Below are positions 55,288-64,000 of a stretch of DNA of 64,000 nucleotides, piece after piece. A model generated the notes under the pieces. That model saw only the letters and a list, made by a program, of their open reading frames with translations, searched no databases and was not told where the DNA came from. The translations under genes and the position numbers were made by a program. Positions within the stretch are counted from its first letter, which is position 1. Every line of letters starts with the position of its first letter. Source of the DNA: Hyphobacterium sp. CCMP332. Lineage in GTDB: Bacteria; Bacteroidota; Bacteroidia; Cytophagales; CCMP332. The stretch spans positions 1-64,000 of the forward strand of contig CP058647.1 of the NCBI GenBank assembly GCA_014323545.1, written 5' to 3'.

Positions 55288-55314
55288 AAGACGCTGTTTT
55301 ATCAAAAAGTCACA
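55288..55314 (-). promoter_or_regulatory. Candidate ECF promoter of the RMND1-like gene
   Basis: On the minus strand TGTGAC (55314-55309) is followed after 15 bases by CGTCTT (55293-55288). The 13 bases after TGAC (TTTTTGATAAAAC) resemble those of the element at 53.8 kb (TTTTGATCACATT). Confidence 0.55.
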
Positions 55315-55346
55315 ATTTATATCAATGAATTTTTTAAGACATAAAA

Positions 55347-55374
55347 AAACCCCATTCCGGATGAAATGAGGTTT
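55347..55374 (-). terminator. Rho-independent terminator of the BNR T9SS gene
   Basis: On the minus strand AAACCTCATT pairs with AATGGGGTTT (one G-U pair) around an 8-base loop, followed by further Ts. It lies 21 bases past the stop codon. Confidence 0.8.
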
Positions 55375-55394
55375 CTTATTTAATTGAAAATGGT

Positions 55395-57290
55395 CTACTC
55401 CACTATGAGTTTTCTTGTCAATATATTATTTCCATTACCCACAGTCACAAGATAAATTCCTTTCTGAACATCTGATAGGTCCAGAATAACTTCATTCAGA
55501 CCTTTTGTAATAGAAAGGTTTTCATTTTTCACAATCTGGCCCATAAGATTACTTAGCACAAGCTGTGATTCCCCGTTTAGCTGAGATTCAAACTGAAGAT
55601 TTGAAAAACCACTTGCTGGGTTAGGATATAACTTTATAGTATTTTCATCCAAACCAACATCATTTAACGCAACTGCATTATCAATAATACTTTGGTCTAA
55701 TTTCAAATAAGTCATAAAGTTTTTCTCCAATACTGTTGCATCCACCAAAGAAGTGCCGCCCCATGAATCATGTTGGAAAAGTATATGAAGAAAACCGTCG
55801 CTTGATTGTTTGGTCATGCTTGGGAATGCTTCCTCGCCTACCGTTCCATCGGTAATATCATTGGCAAAAAGTAGAGATGCAATATTTTTAGCATCGCTCC
55901 AGCTTGCTCCCCCATTACCCGACACCATGGTAAACAAATCTCTTCTATATAAATTATCAAAAGGGTTGTTATTTGAACCACAGGTCACAGCGTCAAATAC
56001 GATATAAAGGTTGCCGTTATTGACATTTTCGCAAACACTCGGATGTGTCATGGAACCCGCTACATAACTCGGCTGATCAGCAAAAGCAGAGGGATAAGTA
56101 CCCATGGTTGTCAAATCCGGAATTGAATCTGTCAGAATATAATTGGCATAGTCAACAGAATCGTTTAAATCAAATCCCGCAGGCATGTCTGAATTCCAAT
56201 ACCAGATTCCTCTAGTTAAAGGAAACCATGAATTTGATGTCAAGTCTCCGGGGTTGGTCAAAGCAGCCATAAGACTACCTGTAATGTGAATTCTGCCATC
56301 TGCTCCAATCGTTACTCTTGCATCCGGATGCGGAGTTAATACCTGATAACCACCTGATGCTGAATCAAAAGCAGCATTTATAGTGTCAAAAACATGAACA
56401 GCAGTTGATGTCCATGTTGCTCCACGATCCGTAGACATTAACATCACAAGGTCATTGGGATCAGTTCCGGAATAGCCGGTATATCCTCCAGTAACAATCA
56501 CAACGGTATCACCTTTGGTGTCAATGTCATAACCATCTGCACCGGTTCCTCTTAAAGGTGCTCCTGCTGCTGAATCGGGAAATAAACTATTGATTACCCA
56601 GGTTTGTCCGCCATCATCGGAGCGTCCAAATTCACAGCTAGCGTTGGCCACCTGTGCCACTGCATACAAAGAATTTCCTTCCGCGGATACATTGTACCAT
56701 TGGAATGGCTCGTTATTAACACCATGCAATGGAGCTGTCAGATCGAAAGCCGTATAATTGGTTTGTCCTTTTACAGGATTGGTAAACAATCGTCTCGGAT
56801 GAGCAAAAATTGCTTCATTGGAAGCTTTTATTGGCGCCACTGAAGGCCAGCCCATTCTGAGATCGGCAATACCATAAGGGGTATTCAATGAATCTCCCGG
56901 ATTCCAGGTTTGCGTACCCGCATCGTAATAATTATAACCAATTCCCCTCAAAGCCAGCGTCGGATCGGTAATGGTGTCCAAACCCTTAGTCCAAACCACC
57001 TGAATATTGCCATTGTCATCCTGATGAATTCTTCTCGACACACCTGCATTGGTTTGAAGGTCGTACCAGGTAAATCCAACTGTATCCCCATAAGATGGAA
57101 TGGAGGTAGGCTGTTTTAGATATGAGTTTTTTGGAATATTTATACTTTCCTGCCCAGTTTTGGCTTTTTCTACCGCAGGCAGAGCAGTTTTGAAAAGCTC
57201 GGGATTTGTACGCGTCAATTGAGCATATGATCCAAAGGAAAATAATAAGGTTGCAATAAGTAATAAGTAAATTCTTTTCATTGGGTTCAA
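55395..57290 (-). CDS. T9SS-secreted sialidase-fold (BNR) protein
   Basis: 631 residues with a signal peptide (cleavage near residue 23, SYAQ). The body (about 70-540) is of the six-bladed propeller BNR/sialidase type with Asp-box-like repeats (SDDGGQTWVINSLF, STDRGATWTSTAVH, SGNGGASWSDAKNI). The C-terminus is a T9SS sorting domain (IKLYPNPASGFSNLQF to ILTRKLIV). It is probably a secreted surface protein; glycosidase activity is not established because the catalytic residues cannot be placed. Confidence 0.88.
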   Translation of the reverse strand: MNPMKRIYLLLIATLLFSFGSYAQLTRTNPELFKTALPAVEKAKTGQESINIPKNSYLKQPTSIPSYGDTVGFTWYDLQTNAGVSRRIHQDDNGNIQVVWTKGLDTITDPTLALRGIGYNYYDAGTQTWNPGDSLNTPYGIADLRMGWPSVAPIKASNEAIFAHPRRLFTNPVKGQTNYTAFDLTAPLHGVNNEPFQWYNVSAEGNSLYAVAQVANASCEFGRSDDGGQTWVINSLFPDSAAGAPLRGTGADGYDIDTKGDTVVIVTGGYTGYSGTDPNDLVMLMSTDRGATWTSTAVHVFDTINAAFDSASGGYQVLTPHPDARVTIGADGRIHITGSLMAALTNPGDLTSNSWFPLTRGIWYWNSDMPAGFDLNDSVDYANYILTDSIPDLTTMGTYPSAFADQPSYVAGSMTHPSVCENVNNGNLYIVFDAVTCGSNNNPFDNLYRRDLFTMVSGNGGASWSDAKNIASLLFANDITDGTVGEEAFPSMTKQSSDGFLHILFQHDSWGGTSLVDATVLEKNFMTYLKLDQSIIDNAVALNDVGLDENTIKLYPNPASGFSNLQFESQLNGESQLVLSNLMGQIVKNENLSITKGLNEVILDLSDVQKGIYLVTVGNGNNILTRKLIVE

Positions 57291-57467
57291 TTTTTTTTCT
57301 TCTTTAAAGATAGATATTAATTTTTGATGAGTCTCAATTCAGATAGGTGATTTGATTTAAGGCAAATGTGAGAGATAAAGCTAATTATTGAAATATGGAA
57401 AGAATTATAATTAATAGGTTTCTGATATTTTACATTGTTTAACTATTATGAAGAAAATACAATGCTT

Positions 57468-58142
57468 CTATTTCCCTAAATGAAACATGCCCTTAGAAGT
57501 TAGAGCCAGTATGGTATCGTTCTTTTTGGGTTTAATCTTGTACCTTCCTGTGAATCCCGAGAAAGCCGGTAAAATTATATTGCTATCTGATATACAGAAA
57601 CAGGGCAGTGTGATGCCTTGTCTTGCGGCCCCTTTTAGTCTAACCCCTGGATGAATATGTCCGGAAAATTGTCTTGAATTAGCATTGATTTCGCTTTTCG
57701 ATTCGTGAATAAAAATAAAGGGGTCAATTTCATGAATGGGCTCCGTCTGCTGAATTTCGGCTTCATCATATGCTGATTTGGGTAAAATATCATGATTTCC
57801 CGGAACAAGTAAGATTTTTAAATTGGGATACCCTGTTCTTAATTCCAACAAATGCTCCCAGTCCTTATTCATTTTAGAATGCGATAAATCACCTAATATC
57901 ATTAAAGTTTTAGGTGAATAGGATTTGATCAATGCATCCAACCGTTTAAAGTCATCGATGCTTACCGAATTGGAGACGGCTATTCCGTTTTTCCTAAAAT
58001 GGCCCGATTTTCCAATATGCAGATCAGCAATTATAAGAGCTTTTATTTTTGGCCAGAAAACAGCCCTTCTGTAATCAAAAACCAGATTTTCACCATCCAG
58101 TGAAATACTCGTAGATTTTATAAGTCCGGTTTTTAAATCCAT
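57468..58142 (-). CDS. pdeM: Ligase-associated metallophosphoesterase PdeM
   Basis: 224 residues of the calcineurin-like type. Metal motifs: ALIIADLHIGKSGHFRKNG (residues 35-53), LMILGDLSHSKM (79-90), LLVPGNHDI (111-119), and FSGHIHPGVRL (159-169). The length and the DLHIGK motif match the ligase-associated DNA damage response endonuclease PdeM. Its usual partners (an LdpA-type ligase, an Lhr-like helicase, an exonuclease) are not adjacent here. Confidence 0.9.
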   Translation of the reverse strand: MDLKTGLIKSTSISLDGENLVFDYRRAVFWPKIKALIIADLHIGKSGHFRKNGIAVSNSVSIDDFKRLDALIKSYSPKTLMILGDLSHSKMNKDWEHLLELRTGYPNLKILLVPGNHDILPKSAYDEAEIQQTEPIHEIDPFIFIHESKSEINANSRQFSGHIHPGVRLKGAARQGITLPCFCISDSNIILPAFSGFTGRYKIKPKKNDTILALTSKGMFHLGK

Positions 58143-58181
58143 TTTTCAAAAATATCAATTACCTTTTAAAGCAATAAAAAA

Positions 58182-58207
58182 GCCCGTTTCAAAAATTTGA
58201 ACCGGGC
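58182..58207. terminator. Terminator between the pdeM and CHRD genes
   Basis: A long stem, GCCCGTTTCAAA with TTTGAACCGGGC (one mismatch or wobble), separated by 2 bases. The minus strand has TTTTTT after it, and the plus strand CTTTTT. It ends transcription of the CHRD gene. Confidence 0.8.
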
Positions 58208-58229
58208 CTCTTTTTGATCTATTTTTTAA

Positions 58230-59087
58230 CTATTGATCATTTGCTCCAATATCTCCCTGAGCTACAATTGTTGATAAGGCCGTGTCTGCAAGGTGTACAT
58301 TGACATAACCATTTACCACTAAAACATCAGCATAACCAAAATCATCACCTCCATCTGAACTTGCTACGTTGGTTTTGCTCATTCCGCTTGTTCCATCCAC
58401 TGCATTAAAGGAAAAGTAAATCGGTCCTCCCGTTGCAGCATCATTTTCATGGATGTGCGCCGGATGACTTCCGCCTGCAGGTGTATTTTGCAAAGAAATG
58501 GTTGCAAGTGCCTCTCCATTAATTCTCTCTTCAAATAACACAGTTCCCAAAATTCCCGAATTATCAAACTCATTAAGAGTATAACTTTTTGATTCTCCTG
58601 TTAAGGCATTTGATCCTATATCACCCTGGGCTACAATGGTACCAAGATTATCCGGTGCCAAATGCACATTAATATAACCATCAAAATCAATTAGTTCTTC
58701 GTATGTGATGGCTGTATCATCGTCTTTTGTAGTTACGGTAGTTTCACTCATACCGGAATTTCCATCCACATTTGTAAGGGAGATTGCAATACCACCTCCT
58801 GTGGCCGCATTATCCATATGAATGTGTGCCGGATGATCTCCATCGGTCGGTGTTCCTGTAAGTTCTAGGGTAACTTTCGTAGTTTGATCATCCACTTTTT
58901 CAAATTTGGCGGTTCCGCTAACTCCGGATCCTCCCATTTCAGCAAGGTCATAGGTAGTGGATGGTAAAGTTGGCGCAGGAGTACTGCTGTCTTCGTCATC
59001 ATCTCCACAAGATACAATGGCAAAAGATAGTACTACTGCCATGATTATGCTTAAATAGTGTTTAAATAGTTGTTTTGTAGTCTTCAT
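58230..59087 (-). CDS. Two-domain CHRD lipoprotein
   Basis: 285 residues. The lipobox is IVSC (Cys27), followed by an acidic linker. Two CHRD-type domains repeat: GDHPAHIHMDNAATGGGIAI (about residues 82-101) and GSHPAHIHENDAATGGPIYF (about 205-224), each followed by a G-Y-(V/I)-N-V-H-L-A motif and IVAQGDIG. The His-rich HPAHIH loops look like metal sites. CHRD domains are named for a domain in chordin; bacterial function is unknown. Confidence 0.88.
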   Translation of the reverse strand: MKTTKQLFKHYLSIIMAVVLSFAIVSCGDDDEDSSTPAPTLPSTTYDLAEMGGSGVSGTAKFEKVDDQTTKVTLELTGTPTDGDHPAHIHMDNAATGGGIAISLTNVDGNSGMSETTVTTKDDDTAITYEELIDFDGYINVHLAPDNLGTIVAQGDIGSNALTGESKSYTLNEFDNSGILGTVLFEERINGEALATISLQNTPAGGSHPAHIHENDAATGGPIYFSFNAVDGTSGMSKTNVASSDGGDDFGYADVLVVNGYVNVHLADTALSTIVAQGDIGANDQ

Positions 59088-59194
59088 AATGTTTAAGTAT
59101 TTGGTTTAAGTATATTTAAAATGAGAGATTACTCATTTTACTCTTATTTATATACAAAAAGGAACATAAATACCCCAATAGAGTTTGAATTTAA

Positions 59195-60715
59195 CTAAAA
59201 TGAATCCCGCTTTTTGAGCATTTTGATATAATAAATAAATGCAGAAATGCATATTGCAATCATGTAAAATGCTATCGGAAGACCTCCAATTGTCGAAATC
59301 ATTTTTATTCCTTCGATTCCTGCATAGGCTACCATGATTAAGGCCATTATACCAACTAAAATACCCCAAATAATTTTAATTCCGGTTGGCGGTTCCGGAT
59401 TTTTGGGCGTCAAACCACTGGTGCTTAAGGCACCCATGGCAATGGTTGTGGAATCAGCAGCTGTCACAAAAGAAATAAACACAGCCAGGAAAAAAAGAAT
59501 GGATATAAAATCACCGCCGGGAAAATGTTCTATTACGGAATAGACTATGCTTTCGGGACCGGATTCTTGTAATTTCATTGATAAATCAATTATTGATAGA
59601 TTTTCATATACAAGAGCAGATCCCGAAAATACCGACATCCAAACAATTGCGAACAAGGCTGGAAAAATCCAGGTGAATAATATAAACTCCCTAATGGTTC
59701 TTCCATAGCCAAGATTTCCTAGAAATAAAGCAGTTACCGGTGCCCAGGCCATCCAGTTGGCCCAATTAAACACCGTCCATTTTTTAGGCCAATCATCACC
59801 GCTCTCAGCCCCAATAAAGGTGCTCTTATCAATAAAATCACTTATATAAAGTTTGAGGCCTGAAAAATTGAGTTCCAAAACTTCCTTTAAGGGTATAAAA
59901 ATGACAAAGATTAATAGCAGAAGTATAAATACCCTTAAATTCCAATCAGAAAGGATTTTTACTCCTTTAAGCAGGCCACTGACTGCAGAAATCAGAAAAA
60001 TAGCCACTACAGCAAAACAAATACATGCCAAAAGGATAAAATTGGTTTCTGTACCAAATATGAGATTTATACCTCCCGCCAATGTCAATAGGCCTCCACC
60101 CAAACTGGCTGCCATCCCTGCCACTAATGAAAACAATGCGACAGCATCTAAACTTTTGGACAATAATCCCCTGGGGTTCCTACCAAACAAAGGAAACAAA
60201 GTTGCTGATATGGAATAATCCGATCCTTTATTAAAAAAAGCCAAAGCAAATAATAATGAAGGCAAAACATAAATGGCATAAGGGGTAAAACTCCAATGTA
60301 AATACATGGTGGACATGGAAAATATGGCTGCGGCTTCGGATTTGGGTTCTATATCGAGCGATTCAGGAGGACTTATATAGTGAAAGATGGGTTCTGCCAT
60401 ACCCCAGAAAAGAATGCCCGTTGCTATGGTCGTACAAAGAACTATGCTGAACCACCTCCAGCGATTTAATATGGGAACTGCCTTATCTCCTCCTATCCTG
60501 ATTTTACCTAAGGGGCTAATAAATATCACTAAAGACATCAGCACTAATAAAATCGTAGCTGTACTAAATAACCAGGAAAAATGATTGAGAATACTCTCAT
60601 TTATTAACTGAACGACATTGAGAAAAAGCAATTTGTCATATACACTCAAAGCCAGGGCAAGCAAAAGAGCTATCAGACTGGGCCAGAATACTGCATGTCT
60701 TATTTGAGAAAACAA
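59195..60715 (-). CDS. BCCT-family betaine/carnitine/choline transporter
   Basis: 506 residues, 12 membrane helices. Family segments include ILFWGMAEPIFHYISPPE near residue 101, MYLHWSFTPYAIYVLPSLLF near 136, and NLGYGRTIREFILFTWIFPA, whose order fits BetP/OpuD-type carriers. It probably imports a quaternary ammonium compatible solute with Na+ or H+. The C-terminus is short and lacks the long osmosensing tail of BetP. No choline oxidation genes are nearby. Confidence 0.9.
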   Translation of the reverse strand: MFSQIRHAVFWPSLIALLLALALSVYDKLLFLNVVQLINESILNHFSWLFSTATILLVLMSLVIFISPLGKIRIGGDKAVPILNRWRWFSIVLCTTIATGILFWGMAEPIFHYISPPESLDIEPKSEAAAIFSMSTMYLHWSFTPYAIYVLPSLLFALAFFNKGSDYSISATLFPLFGRNPRGLLSKSLDAVALFSLVAGMAASLGGGLLTLAGGINLIFGTETNFILLACICFAVVAIFLISAVSGLLKGVKILSDWNLRVFILLLLIFVIFIPLKEVLELNFSGLKLYISDFIDKSTFIGAESGDDWPKKWTVFNWANWMAWAPVTALFLGNLGYGRTIREFILFTWIFPALFAIVWMSVFSGSALVYENLSIIDLSMKLQESGPESIVYSVIEHFPGGDFISILFFLAVFISFVTAADSTTIAMGALSTSGLTPKNPEPPTGIKIIWGILVGIMALIMVAYAGIEGIKMISTIGGLPIAFYMIAICISAFIYYIKMLKKRDSF

Positions 60716-60727
60716 GTGGTCTAAAAT

Positions 60728-60760
60728 AAAAAAAGGGGAAACAACGCATCCCCTTTTTTT
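60728..60760 (-). terminator. Terminator after the lipoprotein gene at 60.8 kb
   Basis: The stem GGGGA/TCCCC (60735-60739 and 60749-60753) is extended by A and T runs and has a 9-base loop. It lies between the BCCT start and the stop of the next minus-strand gene, and can serve both directions. Confidence 0.75.
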
Positions 60761-60775
60761 TGTCTAATTAATGTT

Positions 60776-61855
60776 TTAGAAATTTTCAAAATCAATCTGT
60801 AAATCCCTTATGTCTTTGGGTACAAATGGTCTCAAGCCTGTCAGGTCTACAAAACTGGCAGGATAGAGCTGAGGATCCGCATTGTAATTGCCATCGCCAA
60901 GGAATCCATCGGCATCTGAAAAATAACCTGGTGCTAAGTAATTAAAAAGTGCAGATTCTACAGAATTACCATATTCTGCTTTGCAAACTTCAAGAATATT
61001 GAAATTATTGAAAACGCCGTTAAATGAAGTTTCACTTGAAGGTGGTAAGGCCACTTCTGCTACCCCAACTTCATTTACTTCATCTCCTCTAGCGCGGAAA
61101 GCATAATTCCTTCCTACAACACCTGAACCACCATCGCTAAACTGAAAATATGGATGATTTGAGTTGCCGTAAACGGTAATCACATCACCGTTTTTTTGTG
61201 CCAGCATGCGCAATCCATCCAGGGCAAAGGTATCGCTGGCATCAGTTGGAAAATCGGCTACCCATACTTCCATTTCAGCATCGGCATCTACGACATTCTC
61301 TGTATAGCGGACCTTATAAAAAGTATTTAATGTGCTTGAATCATTATTTACTCTGTCCATTTGATATACATTCATAATGGCAATTCCTTCAATAGGCGAA
61401 TTGTTCCAAAAGACTTGCATGGCGATTTCATCATCGGCCTTGTCTTTGACCTGAAGTCCAAATTGATAAACTGTTCCATCCACTATTGGCATTTCCTTTA
61501 CTACCAATTCTTTGACACGTCCATCATCATCACTGGTGAAATCCAAAGCTTGTGCCCTAGAAAGATTATAGGTTCTTATTCCCAAAATCAATGTTTCAAC
61601 AATTTCTGCTGAGTTTTCGCCAATATGAATAAATAAAGGCAATCCTTGATATACAAAAGACATGTCAAAAACTGAATCCGGATCATGAAGAAGTTTTCCA
61701 CCTGAATTAGCATCGGAAATTGAGTTGGGAATATCAATTTTAAATTTTTCGGGAACAATATTATTATCCTGTGGTTCGGTTTCCTCGTCATCGGAGCAGG
61801 AAAGTAGGACTAAAAACAAACTAAAAACGAGAAGTGAGCTTAAAATTTTTTTCAT
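60776..61855 (-). CDS. Hypothetical lipoprotein
   Basis: 359 residues. The lipobox is LLSC (Cys20), followed by an acidic SDDEETEPQD linker. The mature protein is mixed alpha/beta with TYNLSRAQALDF, RYTENVVDADAEMEVWVADF, and RNYAFRARGDEVNEVG, and has no catalytic motif I recognise. It may be a surface-exposed Bacteroidota lipoprotein of unknown function. It stands alone, with its own terminator. Confidence 0.7.
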   Translation of the reverse strand: MKKILSSLLVFSLFLVLLSCSDDEETEPQDNNIVPEKFKIDIPNSISDANSGGKLLHDPDSVFDMSFVYQGLPLFIHIGENSAEIVETLILGIRTYNLSRAQALDFTSDDDGRVKELVVKEMPIVDGTVYQFGLQVKDKADDEIAMQVFWNNSPIEGIAIMNVYQMDRVNNDSSTLNTFYKVRYTENVVDADAEMEVWVADFPTDASDTFALDGLRMLAQKNGDVITVYGNSNHPYFQFSDGGSGVVGRNYAFRARGDEVNEVGVAEVALPPSSETSFNGVFNNFNILEVCKAEYGNSVESALFNYLAPGYFSDADGFLGDGNYNADPQLYPASFVDLTGLRPFVPKDIRDLQIDFENF

Positions 61856-61969
61856 ATCAAAAGGGTTAATTTTCCATCAAATACATGTGTAATTACGCTT
61901 ATTCCGTTTTTAAGTTACAATAAATGCATTAAATGTGAAAGAGAACAGCTATGTCAGGAATAATGACAT

Positions 61970-62299
61970 TCACTTATTCAATTTAGAATTGCTTTTATGT
62001 CTTTGTGAATCTCTACTGGTTTTTTTCTTCAGATTCTTTTCAAATGCCTTGCCAAGATCAATATTAGTTTGATTGGCCAGACAAATTAAGACCCAAAGCA
62101 CATCGGCCATTTCATCTTCAAGACTGTATTTCTCATCGCTTTTTTTGAAGGATTGATCGCCATACGTTCTGGCAATTATTCTGGCTAATTCACCTACTTC
62201 TTCGGTTAAAATCGCCATATTGGTCAATTCACTGAAATAACGAATCCCGTACTTCTTAATCCATTGATCAACCTGATTTTGTGCTTCTGAAATTTCCAT
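61970..62299 (-). CDS. MazG-like nucleotide pyrophosphohydrolase
   Basis: 109 residues, the size of the short MazG-like (RS21-C6/dCTPase-type) enzymes. The metal-binding pattern EEVGELARIIA plus LEDEMADVLWVLICLA matches the EExxE/ExxD motifs of the family. It probably hydrolyses non-canonical or excess NTPs or dNTPs. It lies 2 bases after the end of the efflux adaptor gene, so it may be translated from the same transcript. Confidence 0.88.
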   Translation of the reverse strand: MEISEAQNQVDQWIKKYGIRYFSELTNMAILTEEVGELARIIARTYGDQSFKKSDEKYSLEDEMADVLWVLICLANQTNIDLGKAFEKNLKKKTSRDSQRHKSNSKLNK

Positions 62300-62301
62300 A
62301 A

Positions 62302-63486
62302 TTAATGTTCGTGTCCGTGCCCGGCTTCATCCTTTTTCCATTCGGACAATAAATAATAAGCCTGATTATAAGCAAATTTTGTCCCGGGCTCAATGTCTGC
62401 TAAAAGTTTAACTTCTACCCAATTTTCAGATTCTATACCTGTTATTACCTCGACAGCGGAAAATTCCCATTCCAGTTCATGCATTTCAGCGGAAAAAATG
62501 TATTTCTTATCTCCATCCATCACAATTGCATCCATGGGCAGGGCATTTTTAATTTGCTCTCCGGTGATTATTCTACCTCTGCAATACATACCAGAAATCA
62601 AAAGACCTTCTTCATTTTCAATTTCAGCGTGAATTTCCACAGCCTTGGGGTTGGATTCAAAAACTTTACCAACGGAAAAAATTACAGCTTCGTATTCCTT
62701 GTCTTCGAGCGAAGCCACCTTAAACCTTACCTTTTGACCAACCTTAACTTTTTGAATATCCATTTCATAAACTAAAAAATGAGCATGAATATGATCATTA
62801 TTCACTATTTCGAAAAGGTTTTCCTGGGCTTGAACGTATTTACCTCTTCTTACATTGACAGATCTTATATAACCGCTTATTGGAGATTTTATGGCAAGTT
62901 CTGTGTATATTTTCCCATTTCTTATTTGCTCGGGATTGGCATTCAGAAGTTTTAAAGTGTATTCCGTGGTTTTGATTTCGGCCTTTAAAGAAAGATAATC
63001 CGATTTCACTTTTTGAAACTCTCTTCCCGAATTAATTTTTTCGCTATAAAGTTTTTTCTGTCTTTGATATTCGAGTTCCAAATAATCTAATTCACTTGTT
63101 TTCTTGATGAAATCGGACTGAAGCTTTAAAAGATCAGGGTGAGAGATATAAGCAAGGACCTGCCCTTTATTTATTCGATCTCCTTCAATTACTTTAATTT
63201 GAGTAATGTTTGCACCAATGACAGCGCTTACGCTGGCTTCACTTTGAGGTGGCAAAGTTAGCTGTCCGTTTGTTTCCACAAATGCATTCAGGTTTCTTTT
63301 ATCCATTTTATCTACCCTTATACCAAGCGCATCAAATTGCTTTTTGCTCAAATGAATTAGGCCTTCATCATGATTGTGATCTTCAACATTAGTATTTTCT
63401 TTTGCCTGATTCTGGCAGGCTATAAAAAACATTAATGAAAAAATATATATTACTGATTTTCTGATATTTATACTATACTGATTCAT
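62302..63486 (-). CDS. RND efflux periplasmic adaptor lipoprotein, metal-type (CusB/CzcB-like)
   Basis: 394 residues. The signal ends in lipobox FIAC (Cys24), followed by a His-rich stretch (EDHNHDEGLIHL). The membrane-fusion core includes SAVIGANITQIKVIEGDRIN (barrel-sandwich), a helical hairpin (about 130-195) and AIKSPISGYIRSVNVRRGKY. It ends in a His-rich tail (GHGHEH), suggesting Cu, Zn, Co or Ni handling. It links an inner-membrane RND pump, not in this window, to the TolC-like protein encoded next to it. Confidence 0.9.
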   Translation of the reverse strand: MNQYSINIRKSVIYIFSLMFFIACQNQAKENTNVEDHNHDEGLIHLSKKQFDALGIRVDKMDKRNLNAFVETNGQLTLPPQSEASVSAVIGANITQIKVIEGDRINKGQVLAYISHPDLLKLQSDFIKKTSELDYLELEYQRQKKLYSEKINSGREFQKVKSDYLSLKAEIKTTEYTLKLLNANPEQIRNGKIYTELAIKSPISGYIRSVNVRRGKYVQAQENLFEIVNNDHIHAHFLVYEMDIQKVKVGQKVRFKVASLEDKEYEAVIFSVGKVFESNPKAVEIHAEIENEEGLLISGMYCRGRIITGEQIKNALPMDAIVMDGDKKYIFSAEMHELEWEFSAVEVITGIESENWVEVKLLADIEPGTKFAYNQAYYLLSEWKKDEAGHGHEH

Positions 63487-64000
63487 TTATTTACCGTAAA
63501 TATATTCAAGGCGGATAACGGCCTGATTGTAATAATTCAAATTTTCCAAATACTCATATTTGAGTTGCAATGCCCTGTCAACATTTTGGAAGTACTCCAA
63601 ATAACCGATGGCATCCAGATCATAACTTTTTTGCGCTGTTTTAATGATCAGACGCGCCTGTGGCAATGCTTTTTCCTGATAATAATTTAAACTGTTTTCA
63701 AATTTTCTAATCTCTTGTAATTGTTGATTAAAGTGATTGTCTAATGTATGAGAATAATATTCAGCTTTTATTTCTGCAATTTTTTGATCCAATTTAGCTT
63801 TGCGAACATCTGACCTTATATTATTGTAAAATACTGGAATTAAAATCCCCGCCTGAAATCCGTCAAATCGCTGTGATGAATTCGCCAATTCTCCATTTGA
63901 AAGTGTAACACCCTTAAGCGAATTGTTAAAATAGCCTATCCTGAATTCTGGTAAATATGTGCTCGATTTAGCTTTTCGATTTATCGCGGCTTTCTGAATT
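63487..64000 (-). CDS. TolC-family outer-membrane efflux protein, C-terminal part
   Basis: The frame stays open to the last base of the window, so the start is beyond the edge; about 171 residues are visible. A TTG at 63888 could be taken as a start, but the reading frame continues upstream (STYLPEFRIGYFNNSLKGV). Long amphipathic helices (NHFNQQLQEIRKFENSLNYY; YLEYFQNVDRALQLKYEYL) fit the TolC/CusC alpha-barrel. It ends one base before the adaptor start, so the order is outer-membrane protein then adaptor. Confidence 0.88.
   Translation of the reverse strand, partial: IQKAAINRKAKSSTYLPEFRIGYFNNSLKGVTLSNGELANSSQRFDGFQAGILIPVFYNNIRSDVRKAKLDQKIAEIKAEYYSHTLDNHFNQQLQEIRKFENSLNYYQEKALPQARLIIKTAQKSYDLDAIGYLEYFQNVDRALQLKYEYLENLNYYNQAVIRLEYIYGK

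Noticed and set aside
63487-63888. Complete short gene starting with TTG at 63888
   Set aside because: The same frame remains open to the window end with TolC-like sequence, so the gene is simply truncated by the window.

Overview
The window is AT-rich DNA from a Bacteroidota chromosome, most likely a marine, aerobic or facultative member of the order Cytophagales. The evidence is three type IX secretion (T9SS) C-terminal sorting domains, many short lipoproteins with Ser/Ala-Cys lipoboxes, DUF4421, DUF2911, LytTR and membrane-anchored AraC/TPR regulators, and generally weak Shine-Dalgarno sequences. No rRNA, tRNA, CRISPR array or insertion sequence was seen.

Layout. 1-12.3 kb: end of a T9SS protein, a TerB/acyl-CoA oxidase fusion, PEP carboxylase, a lipoprotein, a SPOR-like membrane protein, then a diheme cytochrome/iorA/iorB operon for an exported molybdenum hydroxylase, and a tiny Pmp3/YqaE gene on the minus strand. 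12.3-14.3 kb: a GH16 glucanase lipoprotein and a DUF4421 outer-membrane protein. 14.5-26.8 kb: a 17-gene operon for a membrane-bound group 4 [NiFe]-hydrogenase. It joins sulfhydrogenase-type beta and gamma subunits (Fe-S and flavin/NAD(P)H), a ferredoxin, complex I-like NuoH/B/C/D/I subunits with all four NiFe cysteines, a complete Mrp A-to-G antiporter set and a HycI-type maturation protease. 26.9-41 kb: FloA, a PAS histidine kinase, DUF2911, a Pif1-like helicase, a glutaminase gene interrupted by one in-frame stop, two DoxX-like proteins, a cupin protein, a LytTR regulator, a LamG T9SS protein, and xdhC-mocA, which could supply cofactor for the IorAB enzyme.

41-48.8 kb: an MscS channel and a signalling patch: two paralogous membrane class III cyclases, an AraC/TolB-like/TPR regulator with a 20-bp-phased direct repeat upstream of it, an ankyrin lipoprotein and an acyltransferase. 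48.8-55.3 kb: a compact ATP-grasp/GCS2/papain-like peptidase/N-formylglutamate amidohydrolase operon, a coiled-coil lipoprotein, an ECF sigma factor and an RMND1-like membrane protein. Three matching promoter-like elements (TGAC, 15-16 bases, CGTC) lie upstream of the operon, the lipoprotein gene and the RMND1-like gene, suggesting a local ECF regulon. 55.4-64 kb: a T9SS sialidase-fold protein, PdeM, a CHRD lipoprotein, a BCCT transporter, a lipoprotein, a MazG-like enzyme and the start of a metal-type RND efflux operon cut by the window edge.

The two strongest candidates for little-described systems are the NAD(P)H-module/Mrp hydrogenase, which looks like an ion-pumping NAD(P)H:H+ (or H2:NAD(P)+) oxidoreductase, and the ATP-grasp/GCS2 peptide-ligase-like operon with its apparent ECF control.
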